Source of the DNA: a virus
DNA: 20,960 nucleotides
IMG/VR virus record: IMGVR_UViG_3300042505_000675
Coordinates: 1 to 20,960 of that record
Strand: one strand, 5' to 3'
The notes beneath the pieces are model-generated. The model did no database searches and had not been told where the DNA came from. It saw only the letters and a program-made list of their open reading frames with translations. The position numbers were made by a program, and so were the translations under genes. Position 1 is the stretch's first letter; each line of letters opens with the position of its first letter. This document shows positions 13,289-20,126 of this stretch, piece after piece.

Positions 13289-13747
13289 CTAAGTGATGTC
13301 GGACGGTGCTGCGTGAAGCGTGAAGTTGAAGGTCGTCACCCAACGCCTGCCCTCCCGCGAAAACTGATGGTCAACGATGCCGCGACCGAACGCTGTAAAT
13401 CCCGTGTACGCGTTCAGGTCCGCGACAAATTCGTCGCCGTGGATCCACTCACCAACCTGCGCCGATTGCGTCAGGTGCAACAGCGGCTCCGTATCGTCCG
13501 CCTGATGGCTGACGGTGACGGCGCATTGAATCTCGAAGGTGGCGACCTGCGCGTGAATCTGGCGTGCGCTGTCGGCGTTGCAGACGATGGACGGCAGGCG
13601 GTTGCTGTCAGGCGCGACAGATTCAGGCTCGACGCTCTCGTCGTCCATCGGCCCGCGACTGATGCCGGAGCGCACCGACGCTGGCCACTCGAAGCCCTGC
13701 GCGACGATCGCATCCCGAAGCGCGAACATGGCCTTTGGAAGGATCAC
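13289..13747 (-). CDS. putative tail terminator or minor tail protein
   Basis: 152 residues from a GTG that overlaps the protease stop (GTGA). It begins with a helix (MILPKAMFALRDAIVAQGF), has an acidic loop (PMDDESVEPESVAPDSN) and continues as strands: TFEIQCAVTVSHQADD, FGRGIVDHQFSREGRRWVTTFNFTLHA. A helix followed by a beta sheet ending in 'W-x-T-x-x-x-F-x-x-x' fits gpU-like tail terminator proteins, which cap the tail tube and bind the head connector. The assignment rests on fold pattern and position just before the tube gene. Confidence 0.62.
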   Translation of the reverse strand: MILPKAMFALRDAIVAQGFEWPASVRSGISRGPMDDESVEPESVAPDSNRLPSIVCNADSARQIHAQVATFEIQCAVTVSHQADDTEPLLHLTQSAQVGEWIHGDEFVADLNAYTGFTAFGRGIVDHQFSREGRRWVTTFNFTLHAAPSDIT

Positions 13748-14535
13748 GCGAAAACCTCCATGAATTGCTGGATGGCCTCTTGGCGCGTGTTGTGGATCGC
13801 GTCCACAAGGCCAAGGTCCAAGCCCTGCTTGCCGCTGACTGCGCGACCATCGAAAAGCCCGAGGTCAATGCCGGGTCGGTATTCCAGAACCCACGTCTGG
13901 AAGTCCACGCCAACGCCGTCCACGAGGCTCTGAAAGTGTGCGGCTTCAGCCTCTGATAGGCTGGTGCCGGGATAGCCGGCGGCCTTGAGTTCACCCGTGC
14001 GAAAGACCTGCACCGCGATGCCGGCGTCACCGAGCATCTTGCTGTAGTCGTAGAACGCGAGGACGCAGCCGATGGAGCCCACCATTGCGGACGGGTAGGA
14101 CATGATCGCGTCAGCGCTCGCGGCGAGCCAGTAGCCCGCGCTGCAAAGTTGTTCCTCGGTCCAGACTAGAAGCGGCTTGGTAAGAGCGGCGACGCGTGCG
14201 GCGTGCTCTGGCGTGCCGTTCACGGTTCCGCCTGGAGTGTCTAGATGAAGGACGATTGCCGCCACGTTCGCGTCGCGGTCGGCCTCTTCCAACTCTTCCA
14301 GCAACTCCTCAAAATCAATGGTGCCCCACCATCCCTCAACCCCCATGGCGAGGACGCCGGAAGCCCTGATGACAGCCGCGCCTTTGGTCTCGCCTGTAGA
14401 TTCATCCTCGAACTCCTCCATTGCGTAAGGCGTTTCCTCGCGCTCGCGCTCGCGCTCCGGCTTTGCCTTTGGGCGCAACGCTTCGACAGCCTCGGCGGCG
14501 TGCTCTGGGCGGATGCTGAAAAGCGTGTGCTTCAT
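13744..14535 (-). CDS. S49-family phage head maturation protease
   Basis: 263 residues, of SppA/lambda gpC type. Residues about 52-245 form the ClpP-like fold: AAVIRASGVLAMG, AIVLHLDTPGGTVNG (93-107), SAGYWLAASADAI with the likely nucleophile Ser132, PSAMVGSIGCVLAF, and FRTGELKAAGYPG with the likely general base Lys184. Family role: cleaves scaffold and capsid-associated proteins inside the prohead. The N-terminus has a tandem Glu-Arg stretch (PEREREREE) encoded by a CTCGCG repeat. It lacks the long C-terminal scaffold extension seen in lambda gpC. The gene overlaps the portal (ATGA). Unusually, no capsid gene follows. Confidence 0.9.
   Translation of the reverse strand: MKHTLFSIRPEHAAEAVEALRPKAKPEREREREETPYAMEEFEDESTGETKGAAVIRASGVLAMGVEGWWGTIDFEELLEELEEADRDANVAAIVLHLDTPGGTVNGTPEHAARVAALTKPLLVWTEEQLCSAGYWLAASADAIMSYPSAMVGSIGCVLAFYDYSKMLGDAGIAVQVFRTGELKAAGYPGTSLSEAEAAHFQSLVDGVGVDFQTWVLEYRPGIDLGLFDGRAVSGKQGLDLGLVDAIHNTRQEAIQQFMEVFA
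14437..14457. repeat. CTCGCG tandem repeat inside the protease gene
   Basis: Three and a half copies of the hexamer CTCGCG, giving the Glu-Arg alternation near residues 27-33 of the S49 protease. It is a likely site for replication slippage; being a multiple of three, length changes would keep the frame. Confidence 0.7.
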
Positions 14536-15989
14536 TCTTCGGTAGGAGGCAAAGGTTGCGGTTCGGGTTGCTGGACGGGTGGCGCGCCTCCGGTGACGAC
14601 GGACGGGTCAACGCCTTCGGTTTTGCATCGCTCCTGCCAGCGTTTCCACCAGCCGATGGACTCGTCCTGTACAACCTGCCAGTCACGCCCAGTCGAAGCC
14701 GTGGCCATCTGCGGCGAGAGGAGCCCGCGGGCCATCTGCATTTCGTGAACCTGCGCCAAATACTTCGCGTCTGCCGTCAGGTCGGCGGCTCCATTGTAGC
14801 GCCAGCGGAACCAATCGTCAGAGTAACGCAGCAAGCCCACTTTCATGGCCTTGGCAATTCGCCACGCGTCGATGGCTTTTACCATCGGGAAAAGGCATTG
14901 CTTGCGGTAGGCTCCGACGCTGCGGTTGATGCGCTCCACGAGAACGCGCATGGCCCCGCCGTTCACGCTTCTCGGGTCGAGAAAGAAATCAATGCTCCAC
15001 CCCATGCCGGCGAACGCTTGGCGGATGATGGAGTCGGCAAACTGCTGTTGCGCTGGCGTGGGGCGGTCAGCTTTCAGGGCTTCAATCTTGCCGCCGGTGC
15101 CGGATCTGAAGTAGCGGATGGTGCCACCCTGCATCTCGTGATAGGCGGTGTCCGTATCGGAATTGTACTCGCCACCGTCGCGCAGCATCGTTTCCGCAGT
15201 GTCAGGTGGTAGGCCGGTCTCGTTGGTCTCGACGATGGCCAGCGAGCTTGCCACTTGCTGGGCGATAAGCTCAAAGCGGCGGATCTGGTCAACGTCCTGG
15301 AAGTCCATGACGGCACACGCCAGCGAACTATGCCCGCGCAACTGGTCGGCATAGCGCGGCATGAAACGCAGCAACATGTCCGTGCTGCTGATGTCCTGAT
15401 ATTTGGCCGTGCGGTCGTCGTAGACTCGATAAGCCAGCGGTCGGCCCACCTCGTTGACGATCACCCCGTCGATAAGCTGGCGTCCTGCGTAGGGTGAATC
15501 AGACATCACGAGACCGTCGCCGTGGATGCGATGCGCCGGGATGGTTTGAAGGAACGGATACCCGCCCGCGCCCTCGGTGAGAATGACGCCCACGTCGCCG
15601 TCGCGGATGATGTGCGACATCCAAAGGCTGTGAAGCGTCGCCATCGGATACAGCACCCCGCGCACGTCGCAGAGGTTGTTATGGTCGTCCATCCACAACT
15701 CGGCTTCCTCCCCCCACGCCATGTCCTCGCCAGCGAACTGCGCGGACACGTCGCCGGAAATGATCTGCGCTTGCTCGTTGACTGCGCCAGCCACGAGGGA
15801 GGAGTTAGTGTAGAGCCAACGCCCCAGCGACATGAGCGTTTCACGGCTGATGCCTGGGAACAGCGCGGCGGCGTCGCGATTGAATCCGGTATGGGACGCG
15901 CGCTGCTTCGATCCACGCGCAGCCTCAGAGACTGGCGTGGACATGACGCGCCCTCTCGCGTCGTAGAAAACGAACGGCTTCGCTGCCAT
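14532..15989 (-). CDS. lambda-type portal protein
   Basis: 485 residues with an ATG sharing TAATG with the previous stop. It matches the lambda gpB portal family: an N-terminal ARGSKQRASHTGFNRDAAAL-like segment, LGRWLYTNSSLVAGAVNEQA (about 56-75), HIIRDGDVGVILTEG (about 105-119), IPAHRIHGDG, RGHSSLACAVMDFQDVDQ (about 218-235) and GGAMRVLVERINRSVG (about 347-362). Family role: a dodecameric ring at one capsid vertex through which DNA is packaged and ejected, docking with the terminase. The C-terminus is a Pro/Gln-rich tail (PPVQQPEPQPLPPTEE). Its place between a gpW-like gene and an S49 protease is the classic lambda order. Confidence 0.92.
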   Translation of the reverse strand: MAAKPFVFYDARGRVMSTPVSEAARGSKQRASHTGFNRDAAALFPGISRETLMSLGRWLYTNSSLVAGAVNEQAQIISGDVSAQFAGEDMAWGEEAELWMDDHNNLCDVRGVLYPMATLHSLWMSHIIRDGDVGVILTEGAGGYPFLQTIPAHRIHGDGLVMSDSPYAGRQLIDGVIVNEVGRPLAYRVYDDRTAKYQDISSTDMLLRFMPRYADQLRGHSSLACAVMDFQDVDQIRRFELIAQQVASSLAIVETNETGLPPDTAETMLRDGGEYNSDTDTAYHEMQGGTIRYFRSGTGGKIEALKADRPTPAQQQFADSIIRQAFAGMGWSIDFFLDPRSVNGGAMRVLVERINRSVGAYRKQCLFPMVKAIDAWRIAKAMKVGLLRYSDDWFRWRYNGAADLTADAKYLAQVHEMQMARGLLSPQMATASTGRDWQVVQDESIGWWKRWQERCKTEGVDPSVVTGGAPPVQQPEPQPLPPTEE

Positions 15990-16291
15990 TAGATGCGCCC
16001 TCCCATAATCGCAACGGAGCGGGACGGGGCGATGTCCTCTATGCCGTACTTGTCCGGATCAAGGCAATGCAGGGCGATGAGGATCTTGCGGAGCCGACCG
16101 TCTGCGCCGTGCGTAATGATGCGCGCAGAGGACACGTCACCGGCCGTCGCGGATTGCAACTGGCTACCGGCCACGAGTTCCGCGAGGCACGCGTCCCGAG
16201 CGACCAGAAGCTGGGCCTCGGTCATGCCGGGTAATGGATTCCTCAACGCCACATAGAAAGGCGAAACTAGGACCGGCTCACGCAATGCCAA
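15989..16291 (-). CDS. gpW-like head-tail joining protein
   Basis: Up to 100 residues, set between terminase and portal as lambda W is. The recognisable part is PLPGMTEAQLLVARDACLAE, then LVAGSQLQSATAGDVSS, typical of small helical gpW-like proteins that plug the portal and build the tail-joining site. The start is uncertain: the longest frame uses TTG at 16291, overlapping the terminase end by 14 bases; GTG at 16252 and ATG at 16225 are alternatives, and none has a strong ribosome site. The last part, RKILIALHCLDPDKYGIEDIAPSR, is longer than in lambda W. Confidence 0.75.
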   Translation of the reverse strand: MALREPVLVSPFYVALRNPLPGMTEAQLLVARDACLAELVAGSQLQSATAGDVSSARIITHGADGRLRKILIALHCLDPDKYGIEDIAPSRSVAIMGGRI

Positions 16292-18035
16292 TCATCATCG
16301 CCGCGGCTACCTGCATCCGAGCGCAATCCCACGCGTGCGGCTCCGGGCCCGTCTGGTGCCATTTCTCCGGGTCCTGCGGCTTCTTCTTGAACTTGAGCAT
16401 CGAACCCATCTGCGCGACGTACTCGTTTTCCTCTTTGGTCATCGGCTCCACCTTCGGTTCAACCCATAGCCCACGGTCGCGGATGCCCTGCAATCGGTCG
16501 GCGGTCGCCGGCACGCTGACGCTGATGACGGTCGCACGCCTGCCCGCAATCTTGCAGTGGGCCGGGTCGGGCTCGCCGTGCCATGGTCGGGACCACGCCT
16601 TCTCCACACGCTTCGGTGTCTGCCCGCGGACTTCCTCGACGTGGTACCATCCGCGCTTGTCGTCGCCTCGGAAACAGGTCCACCCGTAGTTGCAGGCGAA
16701 CGTGTAGACCGTGCGGCTCTGCCAAGCGGAGTCGATGATCGTGCGCTTCGTTGGGACGTTGAACTTGACCCGCAACTCCTCAAGAGCTTGGTCCGTCTCC
16801 ACCTTTCCCCAGAACATGCGACGCGATTCCCCGGACTTCGCCCACGCCCGTATCATAACCCAAAAGTGCCCCATCTGCGTGTCGATGGTCATGATGCGGA
16901 ACTCGCCTTCCGTCCACCCGTCCGCGTCCATCGTTATCCGCGTCATCGGGTTGTCCGCCTCGGCGACAGAGTTGGAATCCGCGAACTCCGCGAGGTCTTT
17001 GCGGAAAAAGGCGATCATCGGGTCCCAGTTGCCGGACCGCGCTTGGACTCGCGCCTTTAGCCACGCCTCCACCATCTGCGCCCATTGGCCGGCGACAAGG
17101 TTGTTCCAGTGGTAGCTGTGGACCTCCTCATCCCCGCCCTCGCTCCGTTCGTATCGGCCCAAGGCATTCCAGCGCGCTTGCGTCTGTTGCCGGTTGCGGT
17201 GTTCGTGTCCGCAAAATTTGCACACGTAGCGCGCCGTTGCCTTTGCTTGGTCAATCTTGGGCGCGCCGGTCTCGTCCTTGTCGCAGTCGTAGACCAATCC
17301 GAAGCGCCGGCCGTCCTCATGCTTCCCGCTCCATACCGGCGTCTGGTACTGCCCGCAGGCGTCGCATGGAACCGTCCACTCGTGGATCACGCCCGCCGTG
17401 TACTGAGCCCACCACTCGCCAGACTTCACGCCTCCCTGCGAAATGCAGAGGAATTTGGACGAGTCGGTTTTCCGGTAGTCGCCTACGCGTGTTTTGGCTT
17501 CGACAATTCGCCCCTGTGGCCATTGCCACACCTCGTCGCAGATTACAGCGCGATAGGACCGGGCCTGAAGGTTGCCAACGGCGCAACCCTTGACGTGGAC
17601 GGGAAAGCCGTTTGCGAGCTGGATTTCGGTTGTGCGGTCTTTGTGCCGGTCGGTTGGAAGCAACGCCTTCACGGGGTCGCAGGAGTGCAGGATAGGCCAT
17701 AGGCGGGTCTCGCAATGGAGACGGGCTTGGTCGTCGGAGAAGAAGACCCACAGGACCGGGCCGGGATCCCGCGCCAAGGCGTGCGGTGCGTACACGTCCG
17801 CAATCAGGGACTTCCCCGAGCGCGGCGAGGCTAGGACGTTAACCTCGCGGACGCGGTCGTTTTGCAGGCTCTCGAACGGGGCGAGGAATTGGCGTGAGAT
17901 TCCAGGATCAAACTTGCCCGAGAACGTCAGCGTTGGCGGCAACATCACGTTATCCGCTGCCCAATCTGGGATCGGTCGGCGGTCGGGCATCCATTGGATC
18001 CGCGCCCACTCCTGCTCGAGGTCAACGACGGGCAT
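16278..18035 (-). CDS. terminase large subunit, GpA family
   Basis: 585 residues with an ATG at 18035. ATPase motifs: Walker A-like ASPRSGKS (69-76), Walker B RAVICDEV (162-169) and coupling motif SQGG (199-202). Two CxxC pairs, CDAC (224-227) and CKFC (272-275), form the zinc-binding insertion usual in GpA proteins. The C-terminal nuclease region includes IMTIDTQMGHFWVMIRAW with its leading Asp and RTIIDSAWQSRTVYTF. Family role: packages DNA into the prohead and cuts concatemers; GpA enzymes commonly make cohesive ends. No gpNu1-like small terminase is recognised upstream. It overlaps its neighbours by 14 bases on both sides. Confidence 0.95.
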   Translation of the reverse strand: MPVVDLEQEWARIQWMPDRRPIPDWAADNVMLPPTLTFSGKFDPGISRQFLAPFESLQNDRVREVNVLASPRSGKSLIADVYAPHALARDPGPVLWVFFSDDQARLHCETRLWPILHSCDPVKALLPTDRHKDRTTEIQLANGFPVHVKGCAVGNLQARSYRAVICDEVWQWPQGRIVEAKTRVGDYRKTDSSKFLCISQGGVKSGEWWAQYTAGVIHEWTVPCDACGQYQTPVWSGKHEDGRRFGLVYDCDKDETGAPKIDQAKATARYVCKFCGHEHRNRQQTQARWNALGRYERSEGGDEEVHSYHWNNLVAGQWAQMVEAWLKARVQARSGNWDPMIAFFRKDLAEFADSNSVAEADNPMTRITMDADGWTEGEFRIMTIDTQMGHFWVMIRAWAKSGESRRMFWGKVETDQALEELRVKFNVPTKRTIIDSAWQSRTVYTFACNYGWTCFRGDDKRGWYHVEEVRGQTPKRVEKAWSRPWHGEPDPAHCKIAGRRATVISVSVPATADRLQGIRDRGLWVEPKVEPMTKEENEYVAQMGSMLKFKKKPQDPEKWHQTGPEPHAWDCARMQVAAAMMIGIA

Positions 18036-18816
18036 GCTCGATTGCTTTCTGTGCGGCGGCTTCTAGGCGTTCGGCGATTACACGCTCCATCTCGACGCGT
18101 TCGTCACGGAGGGCAATCATGAAGGCTTGCGAGTAGATCGCGGAAACGCGGGATTGCTCGCCGTCTTTGATCTTCAACGAAAGGACCATCGCGGCGTTAC
18201 TCTTCAAGCCAACGGCAAAGCTCGACATCATCGTCCGCACTTTGACGCCTTTGTGCTTTGCCACGTTGCCCACGCCTTCGCCGGGTGCGTATTGCTGCAT
18301 CAGTTGGGTGAACGCTGAGTTGGCGCTGATTTTCTTACCCTTGAACCTGCCGCTCTTCGCCTCCTGTAGCGCGGTGCCAAACTGCGTGAAATGGCCGTTG
18401 AAGCGTTTGACGGCAACGGCGATTCCGGATTTTAGGTAGCCCACGGATCCAATGGCCATGCGCCTGATGGATGCCGAGGCTTGTCTCATCCTCTCGCCGT
18501 AAAGCCCTTTTCGGCCTGGGTCGTTGTCGCGCTTCCAGCTTGAGTTCACGATCAGGTGAACCAGTTGGAGTTGGTTGGCTTTCTTCGCCGGCTTACCCGC
18601 CTTCACTCGCTTCGGTCCGATTGGCCGGTTGAGGTAACTCTTTATCTTGTCCCGCTTCTCCTGCGCTCGCAGAGGCGGGACGAGGATGAAAGCGCGCATG
18701 AGGAAAAACGACATGCGGCTATTCATCGCCTTGGTGAACTCGCGGGAAGACCCCGCAAGCCAATCACGCATCACGGCGTTGAACCGCTGCGGCTCGAAAT
18801 CAATCGTTGGCTTCAC
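18022..18816 (-). CDS. hypothetical basic protein upstream of terminase (264 aa)
   Basis: Starts at a GTG overlapping the connector-like gene (GTGA). Strongly basic, with long helices: FNAVMRDWLAGSSREFTKAMNSRM, KRVKAGKPAKKANQLQLVHLI and, at the end, LRDERVEMERVIAERLEAAA. The region about 125-175, IAVAVKRFNGHFTQFGTALQ, resembles parts of gp10-like or minor head/tail proteins, but I cannot make a firm match. Size and charge are not those of a small terminase. It might be a tail-completion or minor capsid protein, since its upstream neighbour is connector-like. Function open. Confidence 0.72.
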   Translation of the reverse strand: MKPTIDFEPQRFNAVMRDWLAGSSREFTKAMNSRMSFFLMRAFILVPPLRAQEKRDKIKSYLNRPIGPKRVKAGKPAKKANQLQLVHLIVNSSWKRDNDPGRKGLYGERMRQASASIRRMAIGSVGYLKSGIAVAVKRFNGHFTQFGTALQEAKSGRFKGKKISANSAFTQLMQQYAPGEGVGNVAKHKGVKVRTMMSSFAVGLKSNAAMVLSLKIKDGEQSRVSAIYSQAFMIALRDERVEMERVIAERLEAAAQKAIEHARR

Positions 18817-19184
18817 GCATTACGATCCCCGCAAATCAGGCCAATGGAGGCACCGTCCGCGGTTTTCGTGGTGCGGATGATGCGGTAGGTCGCGCCCTTG
18901 TAAACGAGCGTTTTCCCGCTGACTGGCGTCGGCCTATCGTTGTCCATCGTCATCAGGTCGGAGTCCACGAACTTCAGCGTTGAATCCGCCGAAAAGAACT
19001 CCTGCCGGTCGACGTGCAGCGAGAGCGTCACCGTCATCTCGAACCCGCCAGCCTCCACGATGGAACCGACGCCGAGGGAGTTCGGGACGCACGGGATCTC
19101 TGCGCCCTTCCAGGTGAAGGTTGGGCTCTCTAGGTCTCCGCGCAGCGAGGCAAGCGCGCTGCGTGTCATGTCGGCAATGTTCAC
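18813..19184 (-). CDS. putative head-tail connector (head closure) protein
   Basis: 123 residues from a GTG overlapping the previous stop (GTGA). It has a helix at the start (IADMTRSALASLRGDLE), then strands: FTWKGAEIPCVPNS, FEMTVTLSLHVDRQEF, PTPVSGKTLVYKGATYRIIRTTK, and ends GASIGLICGDRNA. 'GKTLVYKGATYRI' followed by a strand and a final short hydrophobic stretch is typical of gpFII-like head-tail attachment proteins. These normally follow the capsid gene. Here it lies two genes upstream of terminase, which is unusual. Confidence 0.65.
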   Translation of the reverse strand: MNIADMTRSALASLRGDLESPTFTWKGAEIPCVPNSLGVGSIVEAGGFEMTVTLSLHVDRQEFFSADSTLKFVDSDLMTMDNDRPTPVSGKTLVYKGATYRIIRTTKTADGASIGLICGDRNA

Positions 19185-19372
19185 GGCTTACGGTCCAACT
19201 CAGCCTCAGCCTCGCGCCGGTATTCGTCGGCGGATTTGCGCGTGATCGCGAACAGCTTCGCCCAGTCTTCAGGCTTCGGCTGCGCGCCTCCGGTCATCCA
19301 CTTCTGAAAGGTCTCCGCAACGTCCGGGCCGTAGCGAAGCAGCAACTCGGCAACGATAATAACAGTGCTCAT
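19181..19372 (-). CDS. small hypothetical protein (63 aa)
   Basis: Starts MSTVIIVAELLLRYGPDVAE at an ATG overlapping the lipoprotein stop (ATGA); its own stop overlaps the next GTG. The N-terminal helix is hydrophobic on one face but too interrupted for a confident membrane span. A short PKPEDWAKLF segment and a charged helix (RKSADEYRREAEAELDRK) follow. Function unknown. It may act with the adjacent lipoprotein, as the two genes are coupled. Confidence 0.72.
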   Translation of the reverse strand: MSTVIIVAELLLRYGPDVAETFQKWMTGGAQPKPEDWAKLFAITRKSADEYRREAEAELDRKP

Positions 19373-19737
19373 TTCTGGAGTTCCTTGGTGATTTTGAGAA
19401 GCGCGGATGCAGCCTGCTGCGCGTCCACGGGGATTTGGCCTGCGCTCATGGCGGCAACCTCTACGCCAGCCATTGCCGCCTGATAGCGCCCGTAAGCCTC
19501 ACGCACTCGACCGTCTTTGCGGATCAGGTCGGAGCGCTGGCTGCCTTGGTCAATCGGTGGCAGAGCGGCAACGCGTCGCTCCTCTGCAACAAGCCAGCGG
19601 TACCATTCGCGCATGGCGATGTCGACGGACTTGACGACGCCCTCCGTGGAGTTGAATGCGATCTGTTGAGGCGTGGCTTTGCAGCCGGTGAACGCTGGCG
19701 TGAATGCCAGCATGAGAATTAGGAGGATGGTTTTCAT
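19369..19737 (-). CDS. small predicted lipoprotein (122 aa)
   Basis: MKTILLILMLAFTPAFTGCK is a lipoprotein signal peptide: a Lys, a hydrophobic core and a lipobox FTGC with Cys19 as the lipidated residue (Phe at -3 is less usual). The mature part is mostly helical, with IAMREWYRWLVAEERRVAAL and AYGRYQAAMAGVEVAAMSAG. Phage lipoproteins include o-spanins (Rz1) and superinfection-exclusion proteins. This one is longer than most Rz1 proteins, is not Pro-rich, and has no i-spanin overlapping it, so a spanin call is not supported. Overlaps both neighbours by ATGA. Confidence 0.75.
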   Translation of the reverse strand: MKTILLILMLAFTPAFTGCKATPQQIAFNSTEGVVKSVDIAMREWYRWLVAEERRVAALPPIDQGSQRSDLIRKDGRVREAYGRYQAAMAGVEVAAMSAGQIPVDAQQAASALLKITKELQK

Positions 19738-20126
19738 TTCGTGCCCGCTTCTAGAAACAGTTCGTCGACGTAATCAGAGGACCATCCCAAGATCGCCTGC
19801 ATCGCGGATATGAGACTGGACGCTCTCGAAATGGTCGGCTTGTGACTCCATCGGTTGTTGGCAATCGTTCGTTGCGGTTCCGACAGATTCGCCAGCGCGG
19901 CCTCGATTGCGGTGGTGTGACCGCGAATCATGCAGACCTCGCGGAGTGCCCATGTGGGGACCTCGGCAGGGACTTGTTCCGGCTCCGCCTCCGCCATCTT
20001 CGCCTCAACCTCCGCACGCGTTGGAATGGTCGAATCGTCCAGCCATTCGATGGCGTCGTAAGACCCACCGCGAATTGTCCACCGTGCGCCAGGGCGCAGC
20101 GCGGCCAATGCAGATTCAATGGTCAC
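19734..20126 (-). CDS. small protein after the tail fibre, possible fibre chaperone
   Basis: 130 residues. The start is GTG at 20126, fixed by AGGAGG seven bases upstream and the GTGA overlap with the fibre stop; the longer open frame runs back inside the fibre gene. The N-terminal part, LAALRPGARWTIRGGSYDAIEWLDD followed by PTRAEVEAKMAEAEPEQVPA, is like the N-terminus of many short proteins coded right after tail fibres (XkdW-like or fibre-assembly type). The C-terminal half (ALANLSEPQRTIANNRWSHK, then SSLISAMQAILGWSSDYVDELFLEAGTK) is helical. Probably a fibre-associated accessory protein. Confidence 0.72.
   Translation of the reverse strand: MTIESALAALRPGARWTIRGGSYDAIEWLDDSTIPTRAEVEAKMAEAEPEQVPAEVPTWALREVCMIRGHTTAIEAALANLSEPQRTIANNRWSHKPTISRASSLISAMQAILGWSSDYVDELFLEAGTK

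Noticed and set aside
13284-13343. Extended N-terminus of the tail-tube-like protein in the longest open frame
   Set aside because: It would overlap the upstream gene by about 50 bases, while the ATG at 13283 starts 5 bases after that gene's stop, as expected for this operon.
19369-19737. o-spanin (Rz1) assignment for the lipoprotein
   Set aside because: Too long, not Pro-rich, and no overlapping or adjacent i-spanin with a membrane anchor and coiled coil.
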